From Pisolithus tinctorius (Eukaryota > Basidiomycota > Agaricomycetes > Boletales > Pisolithaceae): a stretch of 64,000 bases of DNA. A model generated the notes under the pieces. That model ran no database searches and was not told the DNA's origin. It saw nothing but the letters and a program-made list of their open reading frames with translations. The first letter of the stretch is position 1. Each line of letters opens with the position of its first letter. The stretch is taken from positions 2,604,001-2,668,000 of the forward strand of contig JANFAH010000003.1 in assembly GCA_024663395.1 (NCBI GenBank), read 5' to 3'. Of the stretch, positions 36,249 through 49,399 are shown piece by piece. Both the position numbers and the translations under genes were made by a program.

Positions 36249-37127
36249 ATGGGTGAGTCTGCCGTTCCATTTCTACTACTGGTGTCATTTACGCATCTCC
36301 CAAGATTACCAGGTTGGATAATACTGTCCTAGTCACTCTTTTCCCCATTAAATCCGGGTTTTCTTCCAGAATCGCGTTGGTTCCAAGTTTGGCGGCGGTG
36401 GTGTCGCAGGTGCTTCAGAGACTAACGTGGACAGGAGGGAACGTCTGAGGAAGCTCGCCCTAGAAACGATAGACCTTGCAAAGGTATGTGACCCCTGCGA
36501 TGCAACAGCAAATCTTATGTATTTCTCATGTGTCCACAGGACCCATACATTCTACGCAATCACCTCGGTTCCCTCGAATGCCGACTCTGCTTGACGCTTC
36601 ACACCAATGAAGGCTCCTACTTGGCTCACACCCAAGGTAAAAAACATCAGACCAACCTTGCCAGGCGTGCTGCCCGGGATGCTAAGGAGACGCAGCTCAT
36701 GGTTGCACCCACTCAAAGCAGTGTCCAGCGAAAAGTCTTCCTCAAAATCGGTCGCCCAGGCTATCGGGTGACTAAGGTCCGCGACAGAGACACTGGTAAA
36801 GAAGGCATGATGGTGCAAGTACACCTTCCCCAAATAAAGCCTGGTGTTATCCCCCGACGGCGATTCATGAGTGCATGGGAACAAAAGAGGGAACCCCCCA
36901 ATAAAGCCTACCAATACTTGATCGTAAGGCTAGTCAATTTCTCTACTGTGAACGTTGCTCATCCATTCGCGAAGGTCGCATCGGAGCCGTATGAGACTAT
37001 CGCATTCCGTATTCCAGCTCGAGAGATCGAAGACGAGGCAGATGACGCTGGATACTGGAACTGGTCACATTGGGACCCAGACACTAAGCAGTACAGTTTC
37101 CAGTTTATGTTCCGTCTCTCTTACTAA
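36249..37127 (+). CDS. PRP11: Splicing factor 3a subunit 2 (Prp11/SF3a66)
   Basis: The first codons are spread over three exons: ATGG (36249-36252), the 8-nt exon ATTACCAG (36305-36312), and exon 3 from 36370. They give MDYQNRVGSKFGGGGVAGAS, the conserved SF3a2 start. Exon 4 (from 36540) carries KDPYILRNHLGSLECRLC and the matrin-type finger C-x2-C...H-x5-H (ECRLCLTLHTNEGSYLAHTQ, GKKH), then NLARRAARDAKE, KIGRPGYRVTKVRD and YQYLI. An intron joins VASEPYETIAFRIP and the Trp/Phe-rich end YWNWSHWDPDTKQYSFQFMF. The protein is part of the U2 snRNP SF3a complex that helps select the branch point. Length (about 230 residues) fits the short fungal form without the metazoan Pro-rich tail. Confidence 0.93.
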
Positions 37128-37135
37128 GTTGTACT

Positions 37136-37689
37136 TCATGGAGCTGCCAGTTCTCATGTAATACGTAAGTAGGTTTATACTCCATGTTGCACTCAACAAA
37201 TCCGTCATGCTTGAATGCTCTGGTGTAAGACACGCTGATAACTTCTCGGGGATGCCGTGTGACTATTAACTTGGAGATTTCTCACCACAAAGATCTCCCG
37301 ACGAGTCGTAAATGACACGGTCTGGTCCAAGCTGCCTCCAGTATACACATACCCTTACTCCAGAGGATATTCGAAGAATTCCCTACTGCACGAGAGGAAG
37401 GGGAAATCCTACAACGCTCGGTTAGTCATGGCAACTCTTGGACCTATGACGTTGTACCTCGTAGTCTTTGTACTAGTGAGGTATTCCCTATTGACCTTGT
37501 GTCTCTTGAAGTGTTGTACAGCATTTATGTAACTTGCCCCGCACTGCCACTCTCGGCCTGAGAGACGGCGTTATAGATGTCTGTAGAAGTGTAGTAATTG
37601 CTACCGCAAGTACAACCCCCGGGTTGCCGGTCCATCAAAGCGGCTGCCGCGACTACTGCCAATAGCAGAACGAGCACACGAGAATGCAT
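37136..37689 (-). pseudogene. Decayed guanyl-specific ribonuclease (RNase T1/N1 family) copy
   Basis: A homologous, same-orientation copy of the intact gene at 38337-38855. It keeps the ATG (37689), the signal-peptide-like start (MHSRVLVLLLAVVAAAALM), the CTCGSNYYTSTDIY block and several splice sites. It is broken by one-base deletions (near 37480 and in the GGS-R segment near 37310) and by C-to-T stops at Gln positions (CAG to TAG and CAA to TAA relative to the intact copy). The last exon no longer carries the THTG catalytic-His motif or a matching stop. The first donor is GC rather than GT. No functional product is expected. Confidence 0.8.
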
Positions 37690-38280
37690 GGGGATTGGCT
37701 CCTGGAAGTACTACCAGGTGAATTTATTAGACAACCCCTCTTGACAGCATGAGAACTATTCCCTCGAGTCTCCTCTTCCTCGGCAAAGGGGGGAGTACGG
37801 TATCCGTCTTCCTGGACACACGTGCGTGGTTCAGCCAAGTCGTACCTGGTAAAGACTGGCAAGAGCTGCACGCGTAACTGGGTTGACAGGTTTTCTGACG
37901 GCCCGTACATGCGGCGGCCTAATAGGGAAGACATTGTGAGTATGTGCAGGGGAGCCGCGCACCAGCGCATTCGCATGGAAACGATTAGCTGTGATCCCAT
38001 CGATCTCTGGCAACCATGTGCTCTTTGAGTTTGTCGTGCTAGCCCCCGACCCACCGTTGTTGAAGACGAATAGATAAGCTAGATCATAATGGAAGAAGCG
38101 TAACGCATTCCTTTTTACCAGGACACCCACTTATACATAACCCCCCTCTTAACACCTCTTGAGAGAATCTCCGCGATTCAATTGGGAGAGCAGTTCACAA
38201 ACAGCCATTCACCGGCGGGCTGAACCCTGTTCCTCTCCTTCTCCAGTTCCATGTCACAGTTAAGGACCAAGTGAGCCACG
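37150..38280. repeat. Tandem duplication unit A (decayed)
   Basis: Left copy of a direct duplication of about 1.1 kb. It contains the decayed ribonuclease (37136-37689), its upstream region (about 37690-38115), and a remnant of the P450 3' end (about 38116-38278). Similarity to unit B runs through the whole length, with many small indels: the ribonuclease ATGs are 1,166 bp apart and the CTTTTTACCA landmark 1,201 bp apart. Similarity stops near 38280, at unit B's left edge within about 40 bp, so the units abut. Confidence 0.75.
38116..38278 (-). pseudogene. Cytochrome P450 3'-end remnant
   Basis: On the minus strand this reads AHLVLNCDMELEKERN, then GEWLFVNCSPN, then a stop. It parallels the true P450 end at 39354-39475 (AYLVLNYDMKLEDG, DEWLFVNCSPNRTAEILF). 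It has an in-frame TGA where the functional gene has CGA, plus small insertions. There is no heme-binding region or upstream exon, so it is only the tail carried along by the tandem duplication. Confidence 0.75.
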
Positions 38281-38315
38281 TACTCGACGGGACTACAAGT
38301 TTGAATGTAATACAT

Positions 38316-39475
<1,160 letters not shown>

Positions 39476-41393
39476 TCATGGCTGTCATCGTCGTTGTGGC
39501 GAAAGACCGCCCTGGGCTGCACCAAATGGTCAGACTCATATCTTCAGACGTCTGTCAGGCTACGTACCATGCTCGTTTGCCTTGGCCAAAATTAAGGGCA
39601 GACAAACGCATGGAGAAACGTTCAGACTTTGTCATTGCCCCCTGATGCATTGCGTAAAACCTGAATGGTTCAAACTCATCGGGGTTTGGGTAGTATTGAT
39701 CGTCGAGAGACATGGTCGTTGGAGACATGGCTAAGTGAGTGCCTGCTGGGATTCTAGTCCCATCCGAAAATATGATGTCTTCCATGGCCTTTCGTACCAC
39801 CGGCGCTGGCAATACAAGTGTTAGTCGGGTACAGGGAATAATGAGGCTATAATCGTACTTAAGCAGGTGCAGCTCACCCTCTGACTTTCCTTCAAAAAAC
39901 TATCTACTTTCGGTAGCTGTGACATGGAGTCCTGCGTCCAACCGTACTGACCAACCACACCCTTCACCTCTTCCCTTAGAGGCTCTATGTACTGCGGGTG
40001 GGCTGCAAGGTTAAATAATGCATGGGCAAAGCTCTGGAACGGACATGTGGGATTATCCAAACGTGGCATGTATGCACACTCGCCTGAGCTGATGTATGCA
40101 AGGATGCAAAATTTAGCACCAAAATACGCAGCGCAATACTACGGAGGTTGCGGTCTTCTGGGGAGGATACATCGATGAGCCAGCTGAGCATATCGTTCTG
40201 CTCCGAAATAGCCGAGTTTGATATGTTATCAGGCGCGTCATCTCCACACACGTACCGGTCTTCCGGGCCAATTATTTCCAAAGAACTTCTCTTTCTTCAA
40301 GCGCTCGTCTACGATAGGCCGAAGCATTTCCATGCAGTGCCTCAGGCTGCTGGGTGTGTTGGTCAACAAACGACCAATAACTCTGCGAGGTATGTCTGCA
40401 CGATTGCGTTGTCGTTGAAGCTGGTACACCTACGGACGAAGTAGCTTGGGGAAGATATTGATTACAGTGGCCCGCGTTGCCACTTGTAAAGCAAATTTCA
40501 ATTGGATTTTTTCAAATTCGGGGGACTGGCCTGCAAACTTCGCTCAACACGTGTGCGGTGCGAGGGTGCTGATAAACCATACAGATTGGGAACCCAACAA
40601 AGACGCGGTTGCTTGCACGGCACGTTGCTTTCATTGCCGCGGAGTATGCTCCTACCCTTACCCAACCTGCGGATGGGTTAACAAGAGCTTTTTGTGATGC
40701 CGAACATGTGATCGCTTACCGTGCTCTTGAAAAGGAACAAGTTCGTCGAAGACAAGGCGTATCTCTTCAAATATTCTGGGGAAGAGTTCTTCAAAGTTGC
40801 GTTTGAGGTGCTCCCGTACCACCTGAACATGATACGGATGTTCTTGTGCTTCAAGACCGAATGTGTACTTCACTTGCAGGATCTGGACCACAGTTACGAA
40901 TCATGTTAGCTACAGTCGGGCATGCCAACGTACGTCCTGCATAGCATGATCAAAGGACAGCTTTTCGTCGGGAATTTTGCAAAGTTCGTCCACAAAACGT
41001 GGACCTGATACCACTACCATCCATCGGTCTATCATTGGGACCTTGAAGAATCCTTCCTTGTTCTGATACATGTTCAGGGGCACCAAAGAATGTGATGATG
41101 AAGAGACGTGACCCACCTGCTCGTATCCTTTCCGTATCATATGTTTTGCATGCAGAATAAACCTGACAGCTCCGTAGTACGAGGTGAGGTGTCCAGAGGG
41201 CCCGACGGAGGGTATGTAGTCCAGCTACGAAGAGAGGCATTGACGACGGAAAGGGACTCAGAGACGAAACACGACATGCCTTTGACCAACGCGTGCGATC
41301 GATCCCCACTACAATGGCCAGGGTGACTGCGAGAGCGCAAGCGGAGAGAGTTATCCCGTCCATGAGCTGTGAGCAAGGGTACAAGAGGTTCAT

Positions 41394-42293
41394 TTCAGAA
41401 GGGGCTTCGTGAAGTTAAATATTTATGTCGGAGAATTGAAAGCGATAACGTCGATTTAGAGTTGGAGTGCGTTCAGTCCCCGGCTAGCCACATTAAGTTT
41501 CTCGTATGTAAATTAAACCCGAGCAGTGGCGCTGGGGATGTTGGCCGTCGGGATTGTTTTGGTCGTGAGGGTAATTGGCAAAGGACATCTCTTTTTTCGG
41601 GGTACAAGAAGTAGCACGGCGATCGCCCATGACTACCAGTTACTACTGACCAAACACTGAGGGAAACTGAGGAACAAACGGGATTAGGTTCATCAGTCAA
41701 ACACGTTTCAGATTTTGGAGCGTGCGCCGGGCAGACGACCAGAGGCCTGTGCGAAATCAATCACCCACCAGGAGGGAAATGAAGGCGGTTCTGACGTCGT
41801 CAGATCAGAGAGGCAGCACATTTCCGCGTTTTTGGGATGACTGAGGCGATAAATGTCCGCACCTAACGAACGGATCACAGGGCCCACATCCGCATGTCGC
41901 AATCTCTGGCAAATCGAGGCTGTTTGCGTGAACATTCCGTTCTCCGCCTCGCACTCCTTATGGAGCGGAAGTGAAAGCGCACTATCTAGTTGGAGCAATT
42001 ACTTTCTCGATGTGCGGCCAGATGAGTAGTACAACAAATGAAAAAACCACACGAGAGAACTTTTCGCTAGGTATGCGGCTTGACATGGGCCACGCCCTGA
42101 CTATTGTTATCCCGTGGAAATCTTCCGGATCTCAGTCGACTGCGTTGACTTAGCCACTTCAAGGTGATATGATATGTATATATGTATCTGATATGTAACT
42201 CAGTCCTATAATGCATTTAATGATGGAGAAGACCGCTGCTTAATAATCTGGCCAGTCAATTTCCGCCCTGAAGAAGTGATAAAATTCTCCCCC
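41394..42293. other. Gene-free interval downstream of the disordered-protein gene and upstream of the P450
   Basis: About 900 bp with no supportable gene. Frames of up to 96 codons occur on both strands but overlap and show no domain-like sequence. The left part should hold the P450 promoter. An AT-rich piece (TATGTATATATGTATCTGATATG, about 42174-42196) lies near the 3' end of the next gene. Confidence 0.4.
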
Positions 42294-44310
42294 TCAGACG
42301 TCAAATTTTCGCTTACTGAGCCGTCGGCGACGTGGCTCTTGATGGATTCCTTGCCCCTTAACGGCTGCATTTGCCAAATTCTTGACGATCGTCTGACCAA
42401 CGTCAGGCTGGTATATGGGTGGCCGCAAAGGGAGCGGAACACTACTAGGGAAGGTAGCGGACTTCTTCCGCCGCAACTTTTGCGTTTGGTTGGTCCTTGA
42501 TGGCACTGAAACAGGGTTGATAGCAGTTCGACCGTCCGGATTAGGAAAGGGTCGTCGGGAGGGCTGCTCTGAGGCTTGCGGAATGTGTAGAGGTGCCGGC
42601 ATAACTAGACGTTTCGGAAGGTGCTGTACTCGCGGGGGCTTACCATGACCGTGCGGCGTTCGAGCAGGAGCGCTATGAGACACGTCCGAAGAAGAAGCGC
42701 TCTTGGGCAACGTGGAATGTAGAGGTTGCAAATCAGCTACTGGTCTCCCTCCGTCAGACTGAGCTGGTTGAGAAGCCATATGGTTTGTGTTAGGCAGTCG
42801 TTTGGGGGATCGCGGCGGTGATGGGTTGTGCGGAACAGATTCGTGAGAATAAGTCGTTAATTGCGGCTTATCAGGGACATAGGGCGCAGGAGGGGGATTT
42901 ATATAAGGTGTCTGTTTACCAGGTATGCGAGGTATGATATCACCAAAATGGTGCACCCGAGGAGCAGGTATGGGCGGCGGACTTTGGTTTACGACGGGGT
43001 ACAATTGGGGAGGATGAACCGTCTGATTAGGGAGCGGCTGAAGCCTGGTATAGTCAGACTGAATTGACTTTGTGGTGGTTTCTCGGGGAACGGCGGACAT
43101 TGTCCCGACTTGGACTTCATGAGTCGAAATCTCATCCGCTGTTCTGCCGGTATCAACTGATGTTTGATTTCCCAGAGAAGGCTGTGTTGCAAATACATCT
43201 ATGAACAAAAATACAAAGAACGAGTCATTGTACCCACCTCGGTGTCCAAACGCGGAGGTTGAGCAGCTTTAGTAGTATCGCTCTACGCCACTCTCATTAA
43301 GCATGTCCTTACGGAGGAGCTTCCGACATGCTGCCTACCTCAAACTTTAAATTATTCCTCCGGCCAGTGAACTTGTCTGTGAGAGTGTGCGAAAGTGGGG
43401 AAGTTTCCTCGGCAAGATTGCTGGCTATTGCTTCGTAAGGACCACTATGGTGGAAACCAATCCCGAAAGGATCCGTCTCATCCAACTCGTCGATACGGTC
43501 AAGATGGTGGCGTGTGGTAAGTCGTCGGACAAGGTTTTTAATCCGGCCTTTGCTGGCGGAGATTCTCGCAAAGTTTGATTTTGTGTCTGCACGTGCGGGA
43601 GTGACTTTGGGTTGTGGTTTCACTCGCGCTTGGAATATTTTCGAGGGCGTAGTGTAGGACATGGGGGGACAGACCGTTCCTGGGGTGGGAGCGCCAGAAC
43701 TCCCGTTGTGATTGGATGGAAATTTATTATATGGGGGTGGGTCGGAAGAGGTTGACGTTCGTGATACAGAAGGTATAGTAGTGCGAATACCTTGAGTCTG
43801 CGCAAGTGGAGGTCTAATCGTGGTGATTGATGATACAGTGGACGGCGTGGAAGCAACGGACTTCGGTGCGTGGAATTCATGTTCTAGTGATACAGGGAGT
43901 GCAGGTGGGAATGGACGTTTTGCTGTTCTCGCAGGAGCTGGTGTAACGGGATACTTTATACTTTGTTGTGTCGTGGGCTCATTTAATGTGGGGACAGGAA
44001 GGACGGTGCTGCGGGGGGACTTGGCGGGCAACGCTTTGTATGATCGGGCATCGGTAAAGGGGAAATGCGGATGAGAGCGAGGGTCTGCAGAGAAAGCTGG
44101 ATCATTAAGTACCGCCTCTGACAACGGTGTTCTGAAGTGGGGAAGAACTGGCTTCTGCGGGGGGTGCTGTGGAGTGTAGTTGGCAGATGAGACGGGATAA
44201 GAGTAGTATTCCTTGACGAAACCGCCGGGCTGCTGGTGACTGCTGACGGGGATGGCAGGGCTGCCTTCCCAAGTTGAGCCTTGTGGACGATAGAAGACAC
44301 CCCAGGCCAT
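42294..44310 (-). CDS. Ser/Pro-rich disordered protein with DPFG...FHH..PYEA motif
   Basis: Starts at the ATG at 44310 (MAWGVFYRPQGSTWEGS); the open frame extends upstream but has no better start. Exon 1 runs to about 43313. An intron with donor GTAAGG, a small exon (CSTSAFGHR) and a second intron lead to DVFATQPSLGNQ. The protein ends RRRRLSKRKFDV (stop at 42294), about 645 residues. It is dominated by Pro, Ser and Thr. One ordered-looking island is a basic patch (KGRIKNLVRRLTTRHH) followed by DELDETDPFGIGFHHSGPYEA (43429-43490 region). This recalls the FHHDGPFDA-type motif of fungal Pal1 cortical proteins, which I state from memory. No enzyme domain is seen. The start is divergent from SLD2, 129 bp away. 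Function unknown; a cell-cortex scaffold is only a guess. Confidence 0.62.
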
Positions 44311-44439
44311 CTTACTACTGGGAGATGAGAGGATGAAATGAAAGGCCGCAGTGCCATCGAGGCTGGCTGCTTGTCCTGTGGGGGGTTGCTTGACTTGCCA
44401 CTTGTTTGTCTCTCGGAAGTCACCACACTGTCGCTGTAC

Positions 44440-46132
44440 ATGGCTGAACTGGCTGCTGTCCGTGCGCAGATTAAGGCTTGGGAACGCGACTTCAGGTCTG
44501 CCCGGGGCAGGGACCCTTCGATCCAAGACATAAAAGACCAACCTCACATCGGTAGGTAAGCCTTTTGCTCGTCGCGTCCTGTCCGTGTCATCGAGTCGCG
44601 TCACAGCCGACAAGTACAAGCTATACAAGAAGCTGTCCAAGTCGGCCACCGCGTCGTCCTCGTTCTCCAGTCGTCTCACATCATCTGCATCCAAGAATCC
44701 TTCTACCCTTCCTCGCACTCCCCCGTCCCCATCGCGAACCTCAGCTGCCATACCAGAGTCCCGCAAGGCAGAAGCTGTCCCCCCACTGCCCGGCTTTAAT
44801 CCATTCTCCCCTATCAAGAACAAAGGAAAAGACAGAGATGTTTTGCAAATATCCAGACCGCCCAACAATCCTTTCATCACCCCTACCAAGCAAAAGGCCA
44901 GTCATGCGCATCCTCGCACGCCTTCCCCAGATCCGTTTCCATCCATCGTACAGACCCACATAAACACTTCTCCCCATGACCAACCAGCCAACCCAGCGGT
45001 GTTGCGCGCCCGCAAGCGTTTGCGAGGCGAACCTGTTTCACCCTCTCCTAACAAACAGAAACGTCAACGTATCGGTCTTCAGGTTCCCACCCTTAAACCG
45101 GAAGTGTCTTCAGATAGTGACAACGACCTAGATGTCGCAGCAGGTGCTGGTGATCTGAACGTTTCTTCTGTCGATGATTCCCCTGTCAAGGCTCCTGCCG
45201 GGGGAAGGTCTTTCAAGCTGTTGTTCGACGATACACTACCAGCGTTGAGTGTACCTAAGAAAGTTGACGAGCCAGTGCCTCCCCCTCACAATAAACCAAC
45301 CACGCTAGGTACGCGCTCTGCGCGTGATTCTCAAGATCCTTTCACGCGAGGGAGTTCGAAAAGAGGATGGCTCGACAGCACAAAATCCCCTTCCACTGCT
45401 TCGATTTCGGCTCGTCGATTAAATAAAGCTTTCTCCTCAACGCCGTCTCAAGATCGTGACAATGACGCTGTTGCTGAGAGAACGGAATGTACACTCTCGC
45501 CTAATGCGAACCACTTGGAGTCGGGTCGGGCGAGGTCGACGGCAAAGCGTGCTTTGCAAGAGAACGAACCGAAGGGTAGCACTCGACCGGTTACTCACTA
45601 CTCTTTGGTTCCTCCCTCCCCTCCTCCTGAAGACTTGGCTGGACCGGGAAGGCTGAAAGGCGGATCTGGCTCGAGTCGCAAAAAACCGAGAGTTGTGCTT
45701 CAGCCGGGCGATGATGAAGATGATAGCTCAGATGGCATCACTGTCAAGGTGATTGGTCAAAGCAACAGCAGACTACTGCAACAGAATGACGATGACCTCG
45801 ATTTCGATCCAATATTGAATATCCATGCCCGAGACCACGATCCAATTACCACGGTTCACCTTGAAGCAGATCGTCACGAGTCTGGCACGTTCAGCGTGGA
45901 CTTGCCTGACACGCTCCGCCATGTGTTGGCTATATCACCATCACAAGATCTAAACAGAAGGGAGGAACGTGTTGTTCGTGGCCTGTTGTACGGTGAGAGG
46001 GTTGACCACTACGACCCTTCTAGAGGGGGCGAAGTATGGGATGCCGGAGAGTGGGACGACGGTGTGCGTGACGCAGACACCGAGGATGATTGGGAAGGCG
46101 CACCTGTGCCCTGGGAAGTCGGAGAATTGTAA
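44440..46132 (+). CDS. SLD2: DNA replication regulator Sld2 (Drc1/RecQ4 N-terminus-like)
   Basis: The ATG at 44440 begins MAELAAVRAQIKAWERDFRS, then ARGRDPSIQDIKDQPHI. An intron (44553 to about 44607) joins ADKYKLYKKLSK. This WE..F....GR.P...DIK....IA.KYK.YK pattern is the N-terminal Sld2/RecQL4 signature. The rest is disordered and rich in SP/TP sites (TPPSPSRTS, NPFSPIKN, TPSPDPFPS, VSPSPNK), fitting CDK control. The conserved end is NRREERVVRGLLYGERVDHYDP...WDAGEWDDG. By family, CDK-phosphorylated Sld2 binds Dpb11 and helps load GINS and Pol epsilon at origins. Length is about 550 residues in two exons. The start lies 129 bp from the divergent disordered-protein gene. Confidence 0.88.
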
Positions 46133-46756
46133 CTTGATAGTTTTGTCTTTGGCACGTCCACATTTCCGGTGCTTCAACTCACTGTATTTCACACAATATT
46201 TACCCCTGCCTTTTGCAGAATGAGCCCCGGAAGCACCGCCAGAATGAACTCGGCACGTATACCACGTGGTTGATGGGGTAATTCTCCAGTGCGTCGGCTG
46301 TCCGACACTCTCAATCCTTAGCAATTATCACTGCTGATGAGCAACCCCGACATGTCTCAGCGCGTAAGTGCAGTTTAACAACGATTCGATAGAGTCTTGG
46401 GGCATGGTCTAGGCGTCTTCCACTCGCTTCTGTGCCTCACTTGGAGCGCACCACCTGTGCGTGTTTGACTCCGTGTCTCGATGCAGGAGCGTGGCTCGAT
46501 TCTCCAACGGCCCATGGCCCACACATGATTGGTTGTTCCAGCCAGCCCTGTTCCTCCTGCTTGCACAGGTCCAGATTGCATGGCGTGAACGCAGCAAGTG
46601 GGTGGTGCCTACTATTTAACCATCCACGCACGCCTGCAATCTATTGCATCCCGACGTCCTGACCTCTATCCACCGTTACTTCCTCGAATTCGTAAACTCA
46701 GTAGCTGCACAGGCAAAAGCATTCTCACATCCCCCTGCGTTGATTAGCCAGTACAA
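46133..46756. promoter_or_regulatory. Intergenic region between SLD2 and the F-box gene
   Basis: About 620 bp with no gene I can support. Short frames on both strands mirror each other and end at random. It should hold the SLD2 3' UTR and the F-box gene promoter. No clear TATA box or repeat. Confidence 0.4.
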
Positions 46757-49086
46757 ATGCTTGCTACCATCCTCCGTGATCCAGACGCAGCAAAGAAGCT
46801 GCTCGACACCATCGCTGAGTCTCCAAGTGGACGCCGTTCCATTTCTAGGCTTGCTCGAACTTGCAAGGCCATATGCGAACCAGCCTTGGATGTTCTGTGG
46901 AAGGAATTAGACTCACTTCTCCCACTCGTTGGGTTGTTCCCGAACCACCTATTGAAACGAACCCGTCGCCCTGGGCTTGGCTTGGCGAGTCGCTCCTCCT
47001 CGTAAAACCTTTGGATGCTGACCATTCTTTACAACAGGCCAAGGCTCCAAACCCCGAGGACTGGGACCGGCTCCTTGAGTACGGTCAACGTGTTCGCCGT
47101 ATTACATATTCCGAGACGTCTCCCGCCATCTCTCCTGCTATATTCGCGACGATCAATGACCACAGTCCTGTGACCTATATCTTGCCCAACTTGCAGGAGC
47201 TTGTCTGGAAGGTTGAAACTGCTGCCGGATTGGAAGCCTCTATCCTTTTCATGAACCCCGAACTGCAGAGTTTGGTGCTGGAAGTCGGAAACAGGATTTC
47301 CAAGCTCGACGCATACCTGTCCAAGGTCTGCAGTCTCACCCAGCTCACCGCCTTCTCGTTCACGTCGCCTACCACGCTGCCCCAAAACTTCACTGACTTG
47401 CTGCGTTCTCAAAATACTTTGGAAAAACTGTGCTTGGTCGCCCCCGGGGCGTTGTCATCTCAAGTTGGACAGTGGGCAGCTTCGCTCCCTGCCCTCCATT
47501 CGCTCGAGCTTGACCTCACCGGCCGCTCAATGACTGCGGTAGAAGGCTTCTTCGACGACATCATCCCGTCAGGGGCTAATACTCCCAGCGACACAACATC
47601 CAACAGCAGCATACTCTCTGGTGATGAGATTGACTTCACAGAAATCCGCAAATCTTCGCTTCGTCTCACGGGGGACCTACGCAGTGGTGGTATCTTTGTC
47701 GACCTCCGGCATGTAGAGTTGACGGGTGAAACCTCTAACATTGCGGTGTTCCTGAAGCACCTTACCAGTCAACTCACTTCTCTGGAACTCGTCATCGAAG
47801 ACCCCCCTGAAATGGCTGACTGGCGGGACCTCTCGCTTATTATCTGCGACCGCTTCAGCCAGTCGTTGCGTTCTCTGCGGATAACAGCTACCGGGTCGTC
47901 ACGTTTCTCCGAACTTGTCAGATCGACTTCTCGTGGTGGCGACCCAACGTCCCGCCATCTCCCTCTCCGGTACCTCACCTCCCTCCCCTGCTTGGTCCGC
48001 CTAGAAATAGACCTGCCAGAGTCAACCATTTTCCGGGACGAGGATTTGCAATGCCTCGCGAAAGCCTGCCCGAACATCGAGATGGTGAGGCTGTGCCCAA
48101 TGGCACGCTTTTCGGGAACCTCGGGCCCCGGTCTCACCCTAGAGGGTGTTTCCGTCCTCACGACAAACTGCAGGCGGCTTCACACTCTTGCACTCGTAAT
48201 AGATGCGCGTAGGGGTTCCAAAGAGACCTTGTCTTCCCTTGAAGTGTCCTCGAGGTCGCTTCTCCGGTTACACGTGGGTCATTCGGCGATTAGCGATCCG
48301 CTGCACGCCTCCATTCTTCTCAGCCATCTTGCGCCTCATCTAGAGATATTGAAGTGGTTCCACGAGAAAAACCGTCCCGGCTTTGTGGAAGCCAATGCCC
48401 TCGGATGGCAGAGAGTGTCGGATTGGCTGCCACACCTCCAAGGCGTTCGCCTCATGGAGAGGGGCAGAGTTGCCGCAATGAAGAAGCCAAAAGTGGTGAT
48501 GAAAGACCAGAGTGTGGATGCTACAGACAAACGTACATATGTGAACAAGTTTGCACACGTTCGGCCAAAGACCAGCGAGAGGGCCATCCAGTCGACACCA
48601 TCCCTTGTCGATAGGATGACACAAGTCAAGCCTGACTTGCTTTCCGTTTTTGTTGATGCCACACCGCGATGCGTCGAGACCCAGGTCGACGCCACGCCAC
48701 AAGTATGCCACAAGTCAGTAGGGGTAGAGCCGATGAAAGCTGAGGCAGGGATTGATGCGACGCCTCCTCCGACGGAGAAACGCCAAGAGGATATACACTA
48801 TGACGAAAAATCGGGCCTCTTCTTCCACAGATATGACCTCCATGCAATCCCTTCTGTTCTTCCCGCAGTCTTCACCGGGCTGGTGGCCCTCGCCTACCGC
48901 CTTTTCCTTACGTATCCCCTCACGATTCCCAAAGATATGTTCGACAGGTCATTATCTATGCTTCATGCAGAAAAAGCAGCGAATGGTGATGAACCTTCGC
49001 GTGAAAATCATGAGCTTCAAGAATCACCATCATGCTCGACGACGACGGAACTTCTGGACCATGATATCCCTCCTGTTTGTCTATGA
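46757..49086 (+). CDS. F-box/LRR-type protein
   Basis: The ATG at 46757 opens MLATILRDPDAAKKLLDTIAE with RRSISRLARTCKAICEPALDVLWKELDSLLPL, a basidiomycete F-box-like helix set. One intron between about 46929 and 47038 shifts into the long frame at KAPNPEDWDRLLEYGQRVRRITY; I could not fix its donor, since several give different phases. About 450 residues of irregular leucine-rich repeats follow (LQELVWKVE, LQSLVLEVGN, LEKLCLVAPGAL, LHSLELDLTG, LTSLELVIED, VRLEIDLPEST, IEMVRLCPM). A disordered tail then carries degenerate VDATP repeats (SVDAT, FVDATP, QVDATP, GIDATP). A hydrophobic segment (VLPAVFTGLVALAYRLFL) lies near the end. By family it would recruit substrates to an SCF ubiquitin ligase; the target is unknown. 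F-box/LRR genes of this kind are abundant in mushrooms. Confidence 0.78.
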
Positions 49087-49399
49087 TCTCTACTCCGCAA
49101 TGGACTTTTTTACTCATATAGTACACTGGTGCCGGCACTTGTTGTAGGGGTATTTTCACGAATATTACTATAACGCAGATTGGAAAGGAAAGCAGTGGAC
49201 TGATGAACCTCAGACTCGGCCCTCTGAATGCAGTGAAGTTGACGACACCCGGTGCGATGGTGGCAGCGCTCAGTCCACACAGGGGCATTCCGAAGAAGGA
49301 AAGTGTGAAGGGAAAACAGAACCAAACATTTTTGTGGGGACGCGTCAGTTCACGCCAAAGCCAGACAGGCCATATTCACGGTTACACTACAGTCAAGCG
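49087..49399 (+). promoter_or_regulatory. Intergenic/promoter region upstream of RPN5
   Basis: About 310 bp between the F-box stop and the RPN5 ATG. No open frame here has protein-like features, and no canonical TATA box or proteasome-type element was recognised. Confidence 0.35.

Noticed and set aside
37653..38130. Minus-strand frames upstream of the decayed ribonuclease
   Set aside because: They are paralleled in unit B at 38825-39169 but in a different frame from the ribonuclease; they reflect duplicated non-coding DNA, not a gene.
43309..44889. 526-residue version of the disordered protein starting at 44889
   Set aside because: The extension lies antisense to SLD2 exons; the ATG at 44310 gives a start between the divergent genes.
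48354..48713. Overlapping frames inside the F-box gene tail
   Set aside because: They are shadows of the VDATP-repeat coding region.
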